Shown: one piece after another, positions 17,649-25,963 of the stretch
Layout of the letters: each line of letters begins with the position of its first letter
Position numbering within the stretch: the stretch's first letter is position 1
Source: Rhodopseudomonas sp. BAL398
GTDB lineage: Bacteria; Pseudomonadota; Alphaproteobacteria; Rhizobiales; Xanthobacteraceae
Direction of reading: 5' to 3'
Assembly: GCF_033001325.1 (NCBI RefSeq)
Contig: NZ_CP133111.1
Coordinates: 2,542,001 to 2,606,000 of the forward strand
Length of the DNA stretch: 64,000 bases
Translations under genes and position numbers: made by a program
The notes under the pieces: generated by a model
What the model saw: the letters and a program-made list of their open reading frames with translations, nothing else
What the model was told of the DNA's origin: nothing
Databases searched by the model: none

Positions 17649-17888
17649 ATGATCGAGAAACGAGCAACGCCCAGGCACAGAGTCTTCAAGCGCGGCACCA
17701 TCGCCTTTGGCGGCGGCGGCTTCGATTGCACGGTTCGCAATCTGTCGGCGAATGGCGCGCGGATCGAGGTCGCAGGCCCCGTCCACCTGCCCGCGACATT
17801 CATGCTGGTGATCGAGTCCGATCAATTCATGCGGCGATGCCGTCCAGTCTGGAGCCAGAGCCAGCGGATCGGCGTCGCCTTCGAATGA
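17649..17888 (+). CDS. PilZ-domain protein (probable cyclic-di-GMP receptor)
   Basis: The 79-residue single-domain protein starts MIEKRATPRHRVFKRGTIAF. The RxxxR-type basic motif (RATPRHRVFKR) and NLSANGA, the [DN]xSxxG motif, are both present, as needed for c-di-GMP binding. An in-frame ATG at 17616 would extend it by 11 residues. PilZ proteins commonly slow flagella or change surface behaviour; the main flagellar block begins 14 kb away, so a link is inference only. Confidence 0.85.
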   Translation: MIEKRATPRHRVFKRGTIAFGGGGFDCTVRNLSANGARIEVAGPVHLPATFMLVIESDQFMRRCRPVWSQSQRIGVAFE

Positions 17889-17896
17889 AGCCGGCG

Positions 17897-18262
17897 CTAA
17901 TTCCGATAGTTGAAGATCCAGATTCCGCCGTCGCTGGCTGACTGCACGCGCACCTGGATCGGACTGTTGCGATCGTCGAAGTCGCCGACCCAGCCGATCT
18001 CGAGATCGACCCCGCCGCGGCGCCGGGCGTCCTGGATGCGCCCCTTGAAATCATCCGAGTTCATGCACGGCGCGACCGCGTCAAAAAAATCCAGGCCGAG
18101 CGCCGGCCGGCTGCCATAGCCCGACTCGACCGCTTCGGTGGTGTTGTAGACCGCGACAATGCCGGCTGAGTCCAATTTGATCACGCCAAACGGCAACGCA
18201 TTGATCTCGCCAAGGCTGAGTGTTTCAACCCGTCGCGCCAAATCCGGTTTGCTGAACATCAT
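17897..18262 (-). CDS. Photoactive-yellow-protein-like PAS protein
   Basis: The 121-residue single PAS domain aligns without gaps to residues 28-69 of classical PYP from memory (FGVIKLDSAGIVAVYNTTE ... FFDAVAPC). Cys69 (chromophore attachment, VAPC), Tyr42 and Glu46 (chromophore hydrogen bonds, VYNTTE) are kept; Thr50 is Ser and Arg52 is Tyr. The C-terminus WIFNYRN parallels SYWVFVKRV. It could bind p-coumaric acid as a blue-light sensor or be a PYP fold with another ligand; no chromophore-synthesis gene is in the window. I chose the ATG at 18262 (MMFSKPD); 18289 is an alternative. Confidence 0.85.
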   Translation of the reverse strand: MMFSKPDLARRVETLSLGEINALPFGVIKLDSAGIVAVYNTTEAVESGYGSRPALGLDFFDAVAPCMNSDDFKGRIQDARRRGGVDLEIGWVGDFDDRNSPIQVRVQSASDGGIWIFNYRN

Positions 18263-18417
18263 CGTGCCATCTGCGGATTCTCGGCCCAATACTGGGCCGC
18301 GCCCAAATTGGCGCGTGATGCATCAGTGTGTCACGCTTTCTCCGCTTCGCGCCAGCTCGGATCGCCGCCCCCCGCAGAGGCATCCTGTCGCGCCCGGTCC
18401 GCCCGGCTGGAGCAATT

Positions 18418-18510
18418 CCGGTTCTGATAGATCAGAACCGGAGCTCTAGATTCTTATTTTGACGCGTTTCTTTACGCGAACCGGTACCCACTTCGCTCGA
18501 AAACGCTCTA
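18418..18510. repeat. Intergenic repeat, family F copy 1 (terminator-like)
   Basis: A perfect 11-bp stem, CCGGTTCTGAT with ATCAGAACCGG (18418-18441), is followed by GACGCGTTTCTTTACGCG and CACTTCGCTCGAAAACGCTC. It ends exactly at the stop codon of the caspase-like gene. An inverted-orientation copy lies at 57319-57420, also just after a gene. It probably serves as the 3' end of the minus-strand gene. Confidence 0.75.
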
Positions 18511-20052
18511 GTAGCGGCCGATGCTCTGGCCGCGCCCGCCGCCGCGACCACCACCGTCATAGCTGCCGCGATAACCGCCGCGCGGAAAGCGAATGATCGG
18601 ACCGCCGCCGATGATCGGCCCCGGATAAATACGAGGAGGACGCCGGACGACCACGTCGTCATCGTAATAATCATCATCCGGCTGCGCCCTGCCGCGCGGC
18701 CGCGTCGCGCGCGGCTTCGACCGATCGTCGCGCTCGACCTGCGGCTTGGTCACTCGTCGCTTCGGCCGGTCAGCGCGCTCGACCTGCGGCCTGGCCTTGG
18801 GCAGATCGACCTTCTTCTGCAGCACCGGCGGCGTCGGCGGCGGGCCGCATGGGCAGGTCAGCGCGGCGGTGCTGGCCGCGGCGTTCGGCGCCGCCAGCAC
18901 GGCGATGGTGTTCGGGCGATTGCGGGTGCGCTCCTCCAGCTTGCGCGCGGTCGCGGTCAGATCGCTGTCGGGATATGCGTCCAGGAACGCCCGATACGCC
19001 GCGCCGGTGTTGGCGAGCACAGCGTTGTTCCATGCGATCATCCGCGCCCGGCGTTCGAGCCATTCCCTGGCCTGCGGAGCAAACGGCTTGTCGCTGTACA
19101 ACTCCACGAAGGCCTCATAGGCCGGAGCCGAACCGTCATAGACCACCAGCTCGTTGGCTTGCTGTGCGCTCTTGCCCTTCAACGCCGCGCGCCATTGCTC
19201 GACCGTGCGCTTGGCGCCGGGCTCGTTGTCGGCGCGTTGCTGATCGTCCGCCGCCTTGTCCGACACCGGCTTGGGGTCGGATTCGCCGGCGCCGAAGAAA
19301 CTGAAATCGTTGACCAGCGACGAACTCTCCCACGGCGTCTGGCGACCGTCGGTGGCCTGATTGACGGCCAGCCGCACCCGTTTGAAGGTGTCCTCGATCG
19401 GCAGCCCCGGCTCGCGCCCGGCCTTCAGCAGCGCGGTGGTGTAGGGGCTGTTATCGCCGGACCCATCTTCGGCCTCGGCGCCCGGCGAAGTCGAGAACGC
19501 CAGCAGCGTGCCGGCGGTGCCGAATTTCACATCGACATGCGCCAGGCCGCGGCCGGCGGTGCCGTTGATGGCGGGAAACGGATTGTTGCGGCAGGCATCG
19601 AGCAGGATGATCCGCGTCTTGCTCGGCACCGAGGTCAACGTATTCAGGATGTCATTGAGCCGCACCGCCTGCAGCGGAATATCGGCCTCGCGCTGGGGAT
19701 CGACGTCGATCGGCACCAGATAGTTCTCACCGTCGATCTGCAGCCCATGGCCGGCATAGAACATCAGCGCGATGGTGTCCGGACCCTTGGCCGCCACTTT
19801 GGCGGCGAAGTCGCTGACCTGCTGGCGCAGCTCGATCTGCGACAGATCCGACGCCGAGGTCACCTCGAAGCCGGCATCGCCGAGCATCTGCCCGATCGCC
19901 TTGGCGTCGTTGGCGGGATTGGGCAGCGCCGTCACCGCCCGATAGGCCGATTGGCCGATCACCAGCGCGACCCGGCTTTCCGCCAGCGCCAGATCGCCGC
20001 CGAACATCATCCCGGCCGCGAGCGTGGCGCCGCAAAGCATCGAACGAAACAT
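18508..20052 (-). CDS. Secreted caspase-like (peptidase C14) protein
   Basis: The 514-residue protein has a signal peptide (MFRSMLCGATLAAG...LALAES) and an N-terminal caspase p20-like domain. The catalytic His is in LMFYAGHGLQIDGENYLVP and the catalytic Cys in RIILLDACRNNPFP. A tetratrico-like stretch (YEAFVELYSDKPFAPQAREW) and a low-complexity basic C-terminus with RGG repeats (RGGYRGSYDGGGRGGGRG) follow. The start at 20052 has an ideal AGGAGG. Bacterial C14 proteins are linked to regulated proteolysis and cell death; here export to the periplasm is predicted. Substrate unknown. Confidence 0.9.
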   Translation of the reverse strand: MFRSMLCGATLAAGMMFGGDLALAESRVALVIGQSAYRAVTALPNPANDAKAIGQMLGDAGFEVTSASDLSQIELRQQVSDFAAKVAAKGPDTIALMFYAGHGLQIDGENYLVPIDVDPQREADIPLQAVRLNDILNTLTSVPSKTRIILLDACRNNPFPAINGTAGRGLAHVDVKFGTAGTLLAFSTSPGAEAEDGSGDNSPYTTALLKAGREPGLPIEDTFKRVRLAVNQATDGRQTPWESSSLVNDFSFFGAGESDPKPVSDKAADDQQRADNEPGAKRTVEQWRAALKGKSAQQANELVVYDGSAPAYEAFVELYSDKPFAPQAREWLERRARMIAWNNAVLANTGAAYRAFLDAYPDSDLTATARKLEERTRNRPNTIAVLAAPNAAASTAALTCPCGPPPTPPVLQKKVDLPKARPQVERADRPKRRVTKPQVERDDRSKPRATRPRGRAQPDDDYYDDDVVVRRPPRIYPGPIIGGGPIIRFPRGGYRGSYDGGGRGGGRGQSIGRY

Positions 20053-20179
20053 GCCCTCACCTCCTGCTTCACCTTGGTCGGGGCCAGCCGGGATCCGGTT
20101 CATGCGCGATTGGTCGCAGTACAAAGCCGTAACCGCCCGCAAGCGGTTCCCGGCACCGCATCAACAATCCGCGGTTCAT

Positions 20180-20398
20180 ATGACCAGTCAATTTGCCGTC
20201 GACGACCCGCGTTGCTTGGCCAGTCTGCATTCGATTTGCAGTTGGCGCGATCGGCGGCGCCGTCGACCGCGTTTCCTCTTCAAGATCGGCATCGACGAGG
20301 GTTTCGCCAAATGCTCGCCCGGCGTGCCGCTGATCGAACTGGCGCTACGCAGCTACAATCTGGCGCGCGACATCGTGGTGCAGTTATTGCGGCGCTGA
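20180..20398 (+). CDS. Small hypothetical protein
   Basis: The 72-residue frame MTSQFAVDDPRCLASLHSIC...FLFKIGIDEGFAKCSPGVPL has host-like third-position GC in its second half but no clear ribosome site. It contains three cysteines and a basic patch (WRDRRRRRPR). It is convergent with the FrnE-type gene. It may be real; no family is recognised. Confidence 0.42.
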   Translation: MTSQFAVDDPRCLASLHSICSWRDRRRRRPRFLFKIGIDEGFAKCSPGVPLIELALRSYNLARDIVVQLLRR

Positions 20399-20407
20399 GC
20401 CGACCAG

Positions 20408-21067
20408 CTACTCCGCCGCCTCGGCGTTGATTTCCGCCGAGATCTGACGGATCGCGCGGGCCAGCTTCTGCGGGTCCTGCGCGCCCGACACCGCGTATTT
20501 CTGCGCGAACACGAAGGTCGGCACGCCCGAAATGCCCTTGTCGGCGGCGTCCTTGGCCTGCGCCGAGATCAGCTCGACATCCTCGTCGGTGGCGAGCCGG
20601 GCGCGGATGTCGTCGGCATCGAGCCCGCAATCGGCCGCGGCCTGCACCAGCACATTGATATCGGTGAGATCGCCGCCGTCGCGGAAATACAATTCCATCA
20701 GCCGCTGCTTGACCGCACCGGATTTGCCGGCCGGGTCGGCCCAATGGATCAGCCGGTGGCAATCGATAGTGTTGGGCTGACGCTGGACCAGTTCCGGATG
20801 ATAGGACAGCCCCTCCTCCTCGGCGGCGGTGACGACGCGGCCGGCGATCTCCTTATAGGCCTCGACCGAACCGAATTTCGCGGTGAGATATTCATCGCGC
20901 CCGATGCCCTCGCGCGGCACCCAGGGATTGAGGAAGAACGGCCGCCAATTGATCTCGACCGGCACCTCGGGCGCCAGCGCCAGCGCGTTCTCGATCCGGC
21001 TCTTGCCGATATAGCACCACGGGCACACCACGTCGGAGACGATGTCGATCTGCAGCGCTCGGGTCAT
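20408..21067 (-). CDS. DsbA-family FrnE-like oxidoreductase
   Basis: The 219-residue protein has a thioredoxin fold with active site CPWC (SDVVCPWCYIGKSRIE, residues ~15-18), a helical insertion and the cis-Pro loop GISGVPTFVF near residue 180. There is no signal peptide, so it is cytoplasmic. It belongs to the FrnE/HCCA-isomerase branch of DsbA proteins, which act as cytosolic disulfide isomerases or in oxidative-stress tolerance. It lies just downstream of, and in the same direction as, the SET-domain gene. Confidence 0.9.
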   Translation of the reverse strand: MTRALQIDIVSDVVCPWCYIGKSRIENALALAPEVPVEINWRPFFLNPWVPREGIGRDEYLTAKFGSVEAYKEIAGRVVTAAEEEGLSYHPELVQRQPNTIDCHRLIHWADPAGKSGAVKQRLMELYFRDGGDLTDINVLVQAAADCGLDADDIRARLATDEDVELISAQAKDAADKGISGVPTFVFAQKYAVSGAQDPQKLARAIRQISAEINAEAAE

Positions 21068-21174
21068 GGCCGTCTCCTCTTGTTGTTCATCGAAAGGATA
21101 GGCGGCGCATGGCGACCCGGCAAGGCCGCTCAGCCAGTTCCGCCCGGATCGGCCGCGGCCCGATCACCGACAGT

Positions 21175-21927
21175 CTAGGCCGAGGCCTGCGATTCGGCGG
21201 CGGCCTTGGTCTTGCCGGAGGACTTGGACTTGCCGGAGGACTTGGACTTGCTGGCGGTCTTGGCCTTACTGGAAGTCTTGGCCTTGCTGGGCGTCTTGCC
21301 GCTGGCCTCGGTCGCCTTGACCTTGGTCGCTTTAGCCTTTGCCCCTTTAGCCTTTGTCGCTTTAGCCTTTGTCGCTTTAGCCTTGGCGGTCTTGGTCGCG
21401 TCCGTAGCCTTGGGTGCCGGTTTGCCGGCCTCGCGCGCCGCCTTCTTCGCCGCCTTCTTGTCTTCCTTGGCCTTCAGCGCCGCTTTCTCGGCGCGGGCCT
21501 CGGCCTGCTTCTTCTTGCGCTTCTTCTCGCAGGCATCGCATTTGCAGCCGATCGGCTTGAGATATTCCTTGAAGTAATCGGTGCCGTAATCGTAGTTGAT
21601 CTCTTCGCCCGGCTCGATGTTCTTGATGGCGCGGATGATGATCCGGCGCTTGCGCACATTGACATCGGACTCGGCGTTGGGCTTGCAGGCGTGGTTGATG
21701 TAGCGCGCGATGTTCTTGCGCACCGAGCCGTCGACGGTCCAACGCTTGTTGATCTGGAACAGATATTTGTTCTCGACCGCGTCGTCCTTCTTCTTCTTGC
21801 AATCCAGCATCGGCCCGAAATAGCGGATGATCTTGGTGCCCTTCTTGATCGGCGCGGTGGCGAACAGGCCTAGGCCGGTCTTGGCGCGGCCAACGCGGTA
21901 TGGCTTCTTCGGCGACGAAACGGGCAT
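21175..21927 (-). CDS. SET-domain protein with histone-H1-like lysine-rich tail
   Basis: The 250-residue protein starts MPVSSPKKPYRVGRAKTGLG. The SET domain (~residues 8-125) has GLGLFATAPIKKGTKI, RYINHACKPNAE (the NHxxxPN AdoMet motif), GEEINYDYG and a post-SET cluster CKCDAC. The last ~120 residues are almost only Lys, Ala, Thr and Ser, with repeated TKAKATKAKA and SKSKSSGKSK units resembling histone H1/HU tails, likely DNA-binding. SET proteins methylate lysines; the tail could be substrate or DNA anchor. A start at 21972 is less likely. FrnE follows downstream. Confidence 0.9.
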   Translation of the reverse strand: MPVSSPKKPYRVGRAKTGLGLFATAPIKKGTKIIRYFGPMLDCKKKKDDAVENKYLFQINKRWTVDGSVRKNIARYINHACKPNAESDVNVRKRRIIIRAIKNIEPGEEINYDYGTDYFKEYLKPIGCKCDACEKKRKKKQAEARAEKAALKAKEDKKAAKKAAREAGKPAPKATDATKTAKAKATKAKATKAKGAKAKATKVKATEASGKTPSKAKTSSKAKTASKSKSSGKSKSSGKTKAAAESQASA

Positions 21928-22181
21928 GATCGGGGAACTGACACAGCTGATGAACAGGAACGCGAAGCGCAATTCTAAAGCGATTCCGCAGCCAATGTCA
22001 GTCCTATCGCGGCGATGTTGTCAACCTTCCCCAGCTTGTCGCGGTCCATTGCGAAGTTCTGGCGCGGACGCCGCCGTGGCCAAGCGCCGCGCAGATCGCC
22101 CTTGTTCGCGGCGCCCGCGCCATATTAAGACGGGATCGCCCGCAACCATAATGGTTGGCGCGGGCCGAAGGGGAGAGACAG

Positions 22182-22478
22182 ATGGCGGTTGACGGAAACT
22201 GGAAGATCACCATGAGCACGCCGATGGGCGAACGCCAGGCAGACCTGACCTTGACCAGCGACGGCGGCACGCTGACCGGCACCCAATCGGCCGACGGCGA
22301 CAGCGGCGAGATCTTCGAGGGCACCGTGAGCGGCGACGACGTCGCCTGGAAGCTCGCCATCGTCAACCCGATGCCGCTGACGCTGAGCTTCACCGGCACC
22401 GTCGACGGCGACATGATGTCGGGCGAAATGGGCATCGGCCCGATGGGCAGCTTCCCATTCACCGGCGTGCGGGCGTAA
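22182..22478 (+). CDS. Small beta-rich hypothetical protein
   Basis: The 98-residue protein MAVDGNWKITMSTPMGERQA...LTFTGTVDG-type pattern has alternating beta strands (ADLTLTSDGGTLTGTQ, LSFTGTVDGDMMSGEM, FPFTGVRA), suggesting a small beta barrel. AGGGGA precedes the ATG. No signal peptide. Homologous short proteins are common in Bradyrhizobium relatives; no function is known to me. A bulged hairpin follows the stop. Confidence 0.75.
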   Translation: MAVDGNWKITMSTPMGERQADLTLTSDGGTLTGTQSADGDSGEIFEGTVSGDDVAWKLAIVNPMPLTLSFTGTVDGDMMSGEMGIGPMGSFPFTGVRA

Positions 22479-22480
22479 GG

Positions 22481-22502
22481 CGCCACACGCTTTTGCGTGG
22501 CG
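22481..22502 (+). terminator. Possible terminator hairpin
   Basis: CGCCACACGC, a TTTT loop and GCGTGGCG can form a stem with a two-base bulge directly after the 22478 stop. There is no U-run. Confidence 0.35.
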
Positions 22503-22782
22503 CAGGGAGGCGCCACGACCTGCGAAGTCATCACCGGGCTTGACCCGGTGATCCATCGCTTCAAGTGATGGATGGTCGGCTCAGGCCCGGCCACGAAGGA
22601 GGTGGAGGACGCGCCGCCGCGCTTTGCGCCAACACCGCATTCCACCCTCATGGTGAGGAGCGCGCTCTTTGCGCGCGTCTCGAACCATGAGGCCAATGTG
22701 GTGCCGACACGCCTCCTCATCCTTCGAGACGCCCGTCTGCGCCCTTCGGGCTGCGCCGGGCTCCTCAGGATGAGGAGCACCC
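22503..22782. repeat. Repeat-filled spacer with palindromes, including family B copy 2
   Basis: TCACCGGG and CCCGGTGA (22530-22550) form a hairpin. A family B copy (22644-22775) carries CCTCATGGTGAGGAGCGCGC, the GCGCGTCTCGAACCATGAGG return arm, CATCCTTCGAGACGC and CCTCAGGATGAGG. No gene is seen in the spacer between the 98-residue gene and fumarase. Confidence 0.65.
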
Positions 22783-24438
22783 TCACCCCAGATTCAATTC
22801 CTTGAAGAAATCATTGCCCTTGTCGTCGATGATGATGAAGGCCGGGAAATTCTCGACCTCGATCCGCCAGATCGCCTCCATGCCGAGTTCGGGATATTCC
22901 AGCACCTCGACCTTGCGGATGCAGTTCTCGGCGAGGTTGGCGGCGGCGCCGCCGATCGAGCCGAGATAGAAGCCGCCATGTTTCTTGCAGGCCTCGCGCA
23001 CCGCGACCGCGCGGTTGCCCTTGGCGACCATCACCATCGAGCCGCCGGCCGCCTGGAACTGATCGACGAAACTATCCATCCGTCCCGCCGTGGTCGGCCC
23101 GAAGGCGCCCGAGGCATAGCCCTCCGGGGTCTTGGCCGGGCCGGCATAATACACCGGATGGTTCTTGAAATAATCCGGCAGCGGCTCGCCCTTGTCCAAG
23201 CGCTCGCGCAGCTTGGCATGGGCGGAATCGCGCGCCACGATCATGGTCCCTGTGAGCGACAGCCGGGTCTTGGTCGGATAGCGCGACAGCGTCGCCAGAA
23301 TGTCTTTCATCGGCTGGTTGAGATCGATCTGCACCACCTCGCCGCCCAGCGCTTCTTCGACCGCCGGCAGATATTGCGCCGGATTGTGCTCGAGCTGCTC
23401 CAGATAGACGCCGTCCTTGGTGATCTTGCCCAACACCTGGCGATCCGCCGAGCATGATACGCCAAGCCCAATCGGCAGCGAAGCGCCGTGGCGCGGCAGC
23501 CGGATGACGCGGACGTCGTGGCAGAAATATTTGCCGCCGAATTGCGCGCCGACGCCGAGCGACTGCGTCATCTTCAGGATCTCCTGCTCCATCTCCAGAT
23601 CGCGAAACGCGTTGCCGTATTCCGAGCCATGGGTCGGCAGCGCGTCGAGATATTTCGCCGAGGCCAGCTTCACCGTCTTCATCGTGGATTCCACCGAGGT
23701 GCCGCCGATCACGATCGCCAGATGATAGGGCGGGCACGCCGCGGTGCCGAGCGTCAGCACCTTTTCCTTGAGGAACGCCAGCAGCCGGTCGCGGGTCAGC
23801 ACCGAGGGCGTCGCCTGGAACAGGAAGCTCTTATTGGCCGAGCCGCCGCCCTTGGCCATGAACATGAATTTATAGGCGTCGTCGCCCTCGGCATAGATCT
23901 CGCACTGCGCCGGCATGTTGTTGGCGGTGTTCTTCTCCTCGAACATCGACAGCGGCGCGACCTGCGAATAGCGCAGGTTGCGGCGCAGATAGGCATCGCG
24001 CGCGCCCTCGGAAAGCGCGGCCTCGTCGCTGCCGTCGGTGATGACGTTGAACCCCTTCTTGCCCATGATGATCGCGGTGCCGGTGTCCTGGCACATCGGC
24101 AGCACGCCGCCGGCGGCAATATTGGCGTTCTTCAAAAAGTCGAGCGCGACGAATTTGTCGTTGGGGCTGGCGTCCTTGTCATCGAGGATATTGCGCAGCT
24201 GCTGCAGATGGCCCGGGCGCAGATAATGATTGATGTCGCCAAACGCCGCCTCCGACAGCGCCCGCAGCGCCTCGCGCTCGATCACCAGCATGTCGCGGCC
24301 GAGCACTTTTTCGACCCGAACGCCCTCGGTGGTGATCTTGCGATAGGGCGTGGTGTCCGGCCCGAGCGGAAACAGCGGGGTGTGGCTGTAGGGCGGAACC
24401 GGGGTGGCGGCGGCGGGAATCGGCGTGGGGGCGTTCAT
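22783..24438 (-). CDS. fumA: Fumarate hydratase, class I (iron-sulfur)
   Basis: The enzyme interconverts fumarate and malate in the TCA cycle. The 551-residue single-chain type I protein has [18 protein letters not shown] (first cluster cysteine), [18 protein letters not shown] (second), [14 protein letters not shown] (third) and the C-terminal beta domain [20 protein letters not shown]. It is oxygen-sensitive by family, carrying a 4Fe-4S centre. The start is taken at the second Met (24438), 7 bases after GAGG; 24444 is equally in frame. No class II fumarase is in the window. Confidence 0.95.
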   Translation of the reverse strand: MNAPTPIPAAATPVPPYSHTPLFPLGPDTTPYRKITTEGVRVEKVLGRDMLVIEREALRALSEAAFGDINHYLRPGHLQQLRNILDDKDASPNDKFVALDFLKNANIAAGGVLPMCQDTGTAIIMGKKGFNVITDGSDEAALSEGARDAYLRRNLRYSQVAPLSMFEEKNTANNMPAQCEIYAEGDDAYKFMFMAKGGGSANKSFLFQATPSVLTRDRLLAFLKEKVLTLGTAACPPYHLAIVIGGTSVESTMKTVKLASAKYLDALPTHGSEYGNAFRDLEMEQEILKMTQSLGVGAQFGGKYFCHDVRVIRLPRHGASLPIGLGVSCSADRQVLGKITKDGVYLEQLEHNPAQYLPAVEEALGGEVVQIDLNQPMKDILATLSRYPTKTRLSLTGTMIVARDSAHAKLRERLDKGEPLPDYFKNHPVYYAGPAKTPEGYASGAFGPTTAGRMDSFVDQFQAAGGSMVMVAKGNRAVAVREACKKHGGFYLGSIGGAAANLAENCIRKVEVLEYPELGMEAIWRIEVENFPAFIIIDDKGNDFFKELNLG

Positions 24439-24535
24439 GGGCATGCCTCGATAGGGAATTTGCGCCCCTGTCTAGGCGGTTTTGCCGGGGTTTTGAAGGG
24501 TTCAAATGCGACGGCCGACGCGGCCCTCGAAGGCG

Positions 24536-25300
24536 TTAACGTCGCCCACCTGCGTCATTCCCTTCCATCGCCACTGGGGGAAACCACCGCCCTGCGGCGC
24601 GCCGTCGGGCGAGCTCGGCCACCACATTCTCATGTTTACGATCTAGGCTCTCAAGATAAATGGTCTCGGCGTCCTCCCAGAACGCTATGATTGCGGCAAC
24701 GAAGTCACGAAGATGATCGAGCGAGACCATCGGAGTCGTAATTTGTGGATTAAGCCAAAAGTCCGGCCGGAGCTTCCGGAGAGCCTTCTCAGAGGCGCCT
24801 CCACCATGTCTGGCGACGTTTCCGAGCAGGTTAAGCTCGGTCAGTTTGGGATGGCTGGGAAAGGCACTGAGAGGGATTTGGCGCAATTCCGAGAATGCAT
24901 TCTCGACTTTCTGCCAGCTTGTATGTTGAGCTTGCTGCTCACATTCGTCACCTGGGCGCAGCTGCGACGCGCAGGCCTGGAGATAAGTCCGCAATTGCCT
25001 TTCCCACAGCGACTGCACGGCCAGACTGGACGCCAGTAGAGTCTCGCATCGAACTACTTCCATGTCGCTCAGGGCGAATGGCGCCCATCCCTCTGCGCTT
25101 TGCGCAAGATCACTGATACTTGTCTCGATCGCCAAGAGCGCCGGTGCAATCACATTCTCCAGATAGTTGTGAAGCGTTCGAGGATAAAATACAGCATAAA
25201 TATCAGCCATGCATGTACGCCAAATGAACGGCCGTTCGGCCATGGTTACATCAGATAGCATTACTGTCGGAACCTCGGGTCCAGCTACGATCGAATTCAT
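24536..25300 (-). CDS. Hypothetical protein co-encoded with brnTA
   Basis: The 254-residue alpha-helical protein MNSIVAGPEVPTVMLSDVTM...ENVIAPALLAIETSISDLAQ has no family I recognise. Notable stretches are LGNVARHGGGASEKALRKLR and a basic C-terminus. Its ATG overlaps the brnA stop by ATGA, so it is translationally coupled to the antitoxin. Base composition is lower in GC than flanking host genes, suggesting arrival with the toxin-antitoxin pair. The histidine/arginine-rich motif might hint at a nuclease, but this is weak. Confidence 0.75.
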   Translation of the reverse strand: MNSIVAGPEVPTVMLSDVTMAERPFIWRTCMADIYAVFYPRTLHNYLENVIAPALLAIETSISDLAQSAEGWAPFALSDMEVVRCETLLASSLAVQSLWERQLRTYLQACASQLRPGDECEQQAQHTSWQKVENAFSELRQIPLSAFPSHPKLTELNLLGNVARHGGGASEKALRKLRPDFWLNPQITTPMVSLDHLRDFVAAIIAFWEDAETIYLESLDRKHENVVAELARRRAAGRWFPPVAMEGNDAGGRR

Positions 25301-25539
25301 CCCTTCTCTTCCTGCTTCTCCGCATAGGCATCGACCAATGCGCGGATCATGCGCTGATACGGCACACGGCGCTTCTGCGCGGCGCGCTTGAAGTAGTCCA
25401 CCGAACGCTGCGACAGGCTCAACGTCACCTTGACGTTGTCCTCGCGCAGCGCCAACCTATCTGGCGACGGCAGAAAATCTTCGACCACCCTCACTCGGCC
25501 AATCTCGCCCTTGCTGTATTTAACCGTTGGCTTCTTCAT
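25297..25539 (-). CDS. brnA: BrnA-type antitoxin (ribbon-helix-helix)
   Basis: The 80-residue protein starts MKKPTVKYSKGEIG and has the ribbon-helix-helix pattern KVTLSLSQRSVDYFKRAAQK with RVPYQRMIRALVDAYA. BrnA neutralises BrnT and represses the operon. It follows brnT with a 20-base overlap and overlaps the next gene by ATGA. The order toxin first, antitoxin second is typical of brnTA. A start at 25572 is possible but lies deeper inside brnT. Confidence 0.85.
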   Translation of the reverse strand: MKKPTVKYSKGEIGRVRVVEDFLPSPDRLALREDNVKVTLSLSQRSVDYFKRAAQKRRVPYQRMIRALVDAYAEKQEEKG

Positions 25540-25795
25540 AGATTGCCTTTCCTTTTCGCCAATAACCGGCACCGAAAATCCTGATCACGCCGTTGCGCCA
25601 AGTGAAACGAACCGTCAGGATGCCGCCCTCGACCTGCCCGAAACAGAAGTACCGCGGCTCATTCAAGCTGTGATCGAGGTCTTCGGCAATCACACGCCAA
25701 GGGTCCAAAAATGCACGCTGAGCCAGCTCGAACGCGACGCCATGCTTGGCTCGATTGAGCCGATCTTTCGCTGGATCCCACTCAAAATCGGGCAT
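25520..25795 (-). CDS. brnT: BrnT-type ribonuclease toxin (DUF497)
   Basis: The 91-residue protein has the DUF497 signatures FEWDPAKDRLNRAKHGVAFE (N-terminal), RYFCFGQVEGGILTVRFTWR and RIFGAGYWRKGKAIYEE. BrnT is a RelE-fold RNase that blocks translation. The start at 25795 (MPDFEWD) is the usual family start. A palindromic operator-like site lies within 45 bases upstream. A second BrnT gene occurs at 53939. Confidence 0.88.
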   Translation of the reverse strand: MPDFEWDPAKDRLNRAKHGVAFELAQRAFLDPWRVIAEDLDHSLNEPRYFCFGQVEGGILTVRFTWRNGVIRIFGAGYWRKGKAIYEEANG

Positions 25796-25816
25796 CGCCG
25801 ACTCTCTCGACCATAC

Positions 25817-25838
25817 AATATACCATACGTTTATATGG
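25817..25838 (-). promoter_or_regulatory. brnT promoter and likely autoregulatory operator
   Basis: On the minus strand, TATATT (25817-25822) is a good -10, with TTTCCA 17 bp upstream as a weak -35. The spacer contains CCATA-N6-TATGG (25823-25838) and another CCATA half site lies at 25811-25815. BrnA is known to repress its own operon, so this inverted repeat is its probable target. Confidence 0.55.
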
Positions 25839-25963
25839 CTGGAAAGATGGCAGGTTGACGTATCCATCCGCCTGCGACCGCGCATGCCACCCGCCGCTGC
25901 CAATTTGCTTTCCCCGTACGCCGCTGTAAGACGTAACAAGGGTTGCGTCGCGTGGAGGACTTA

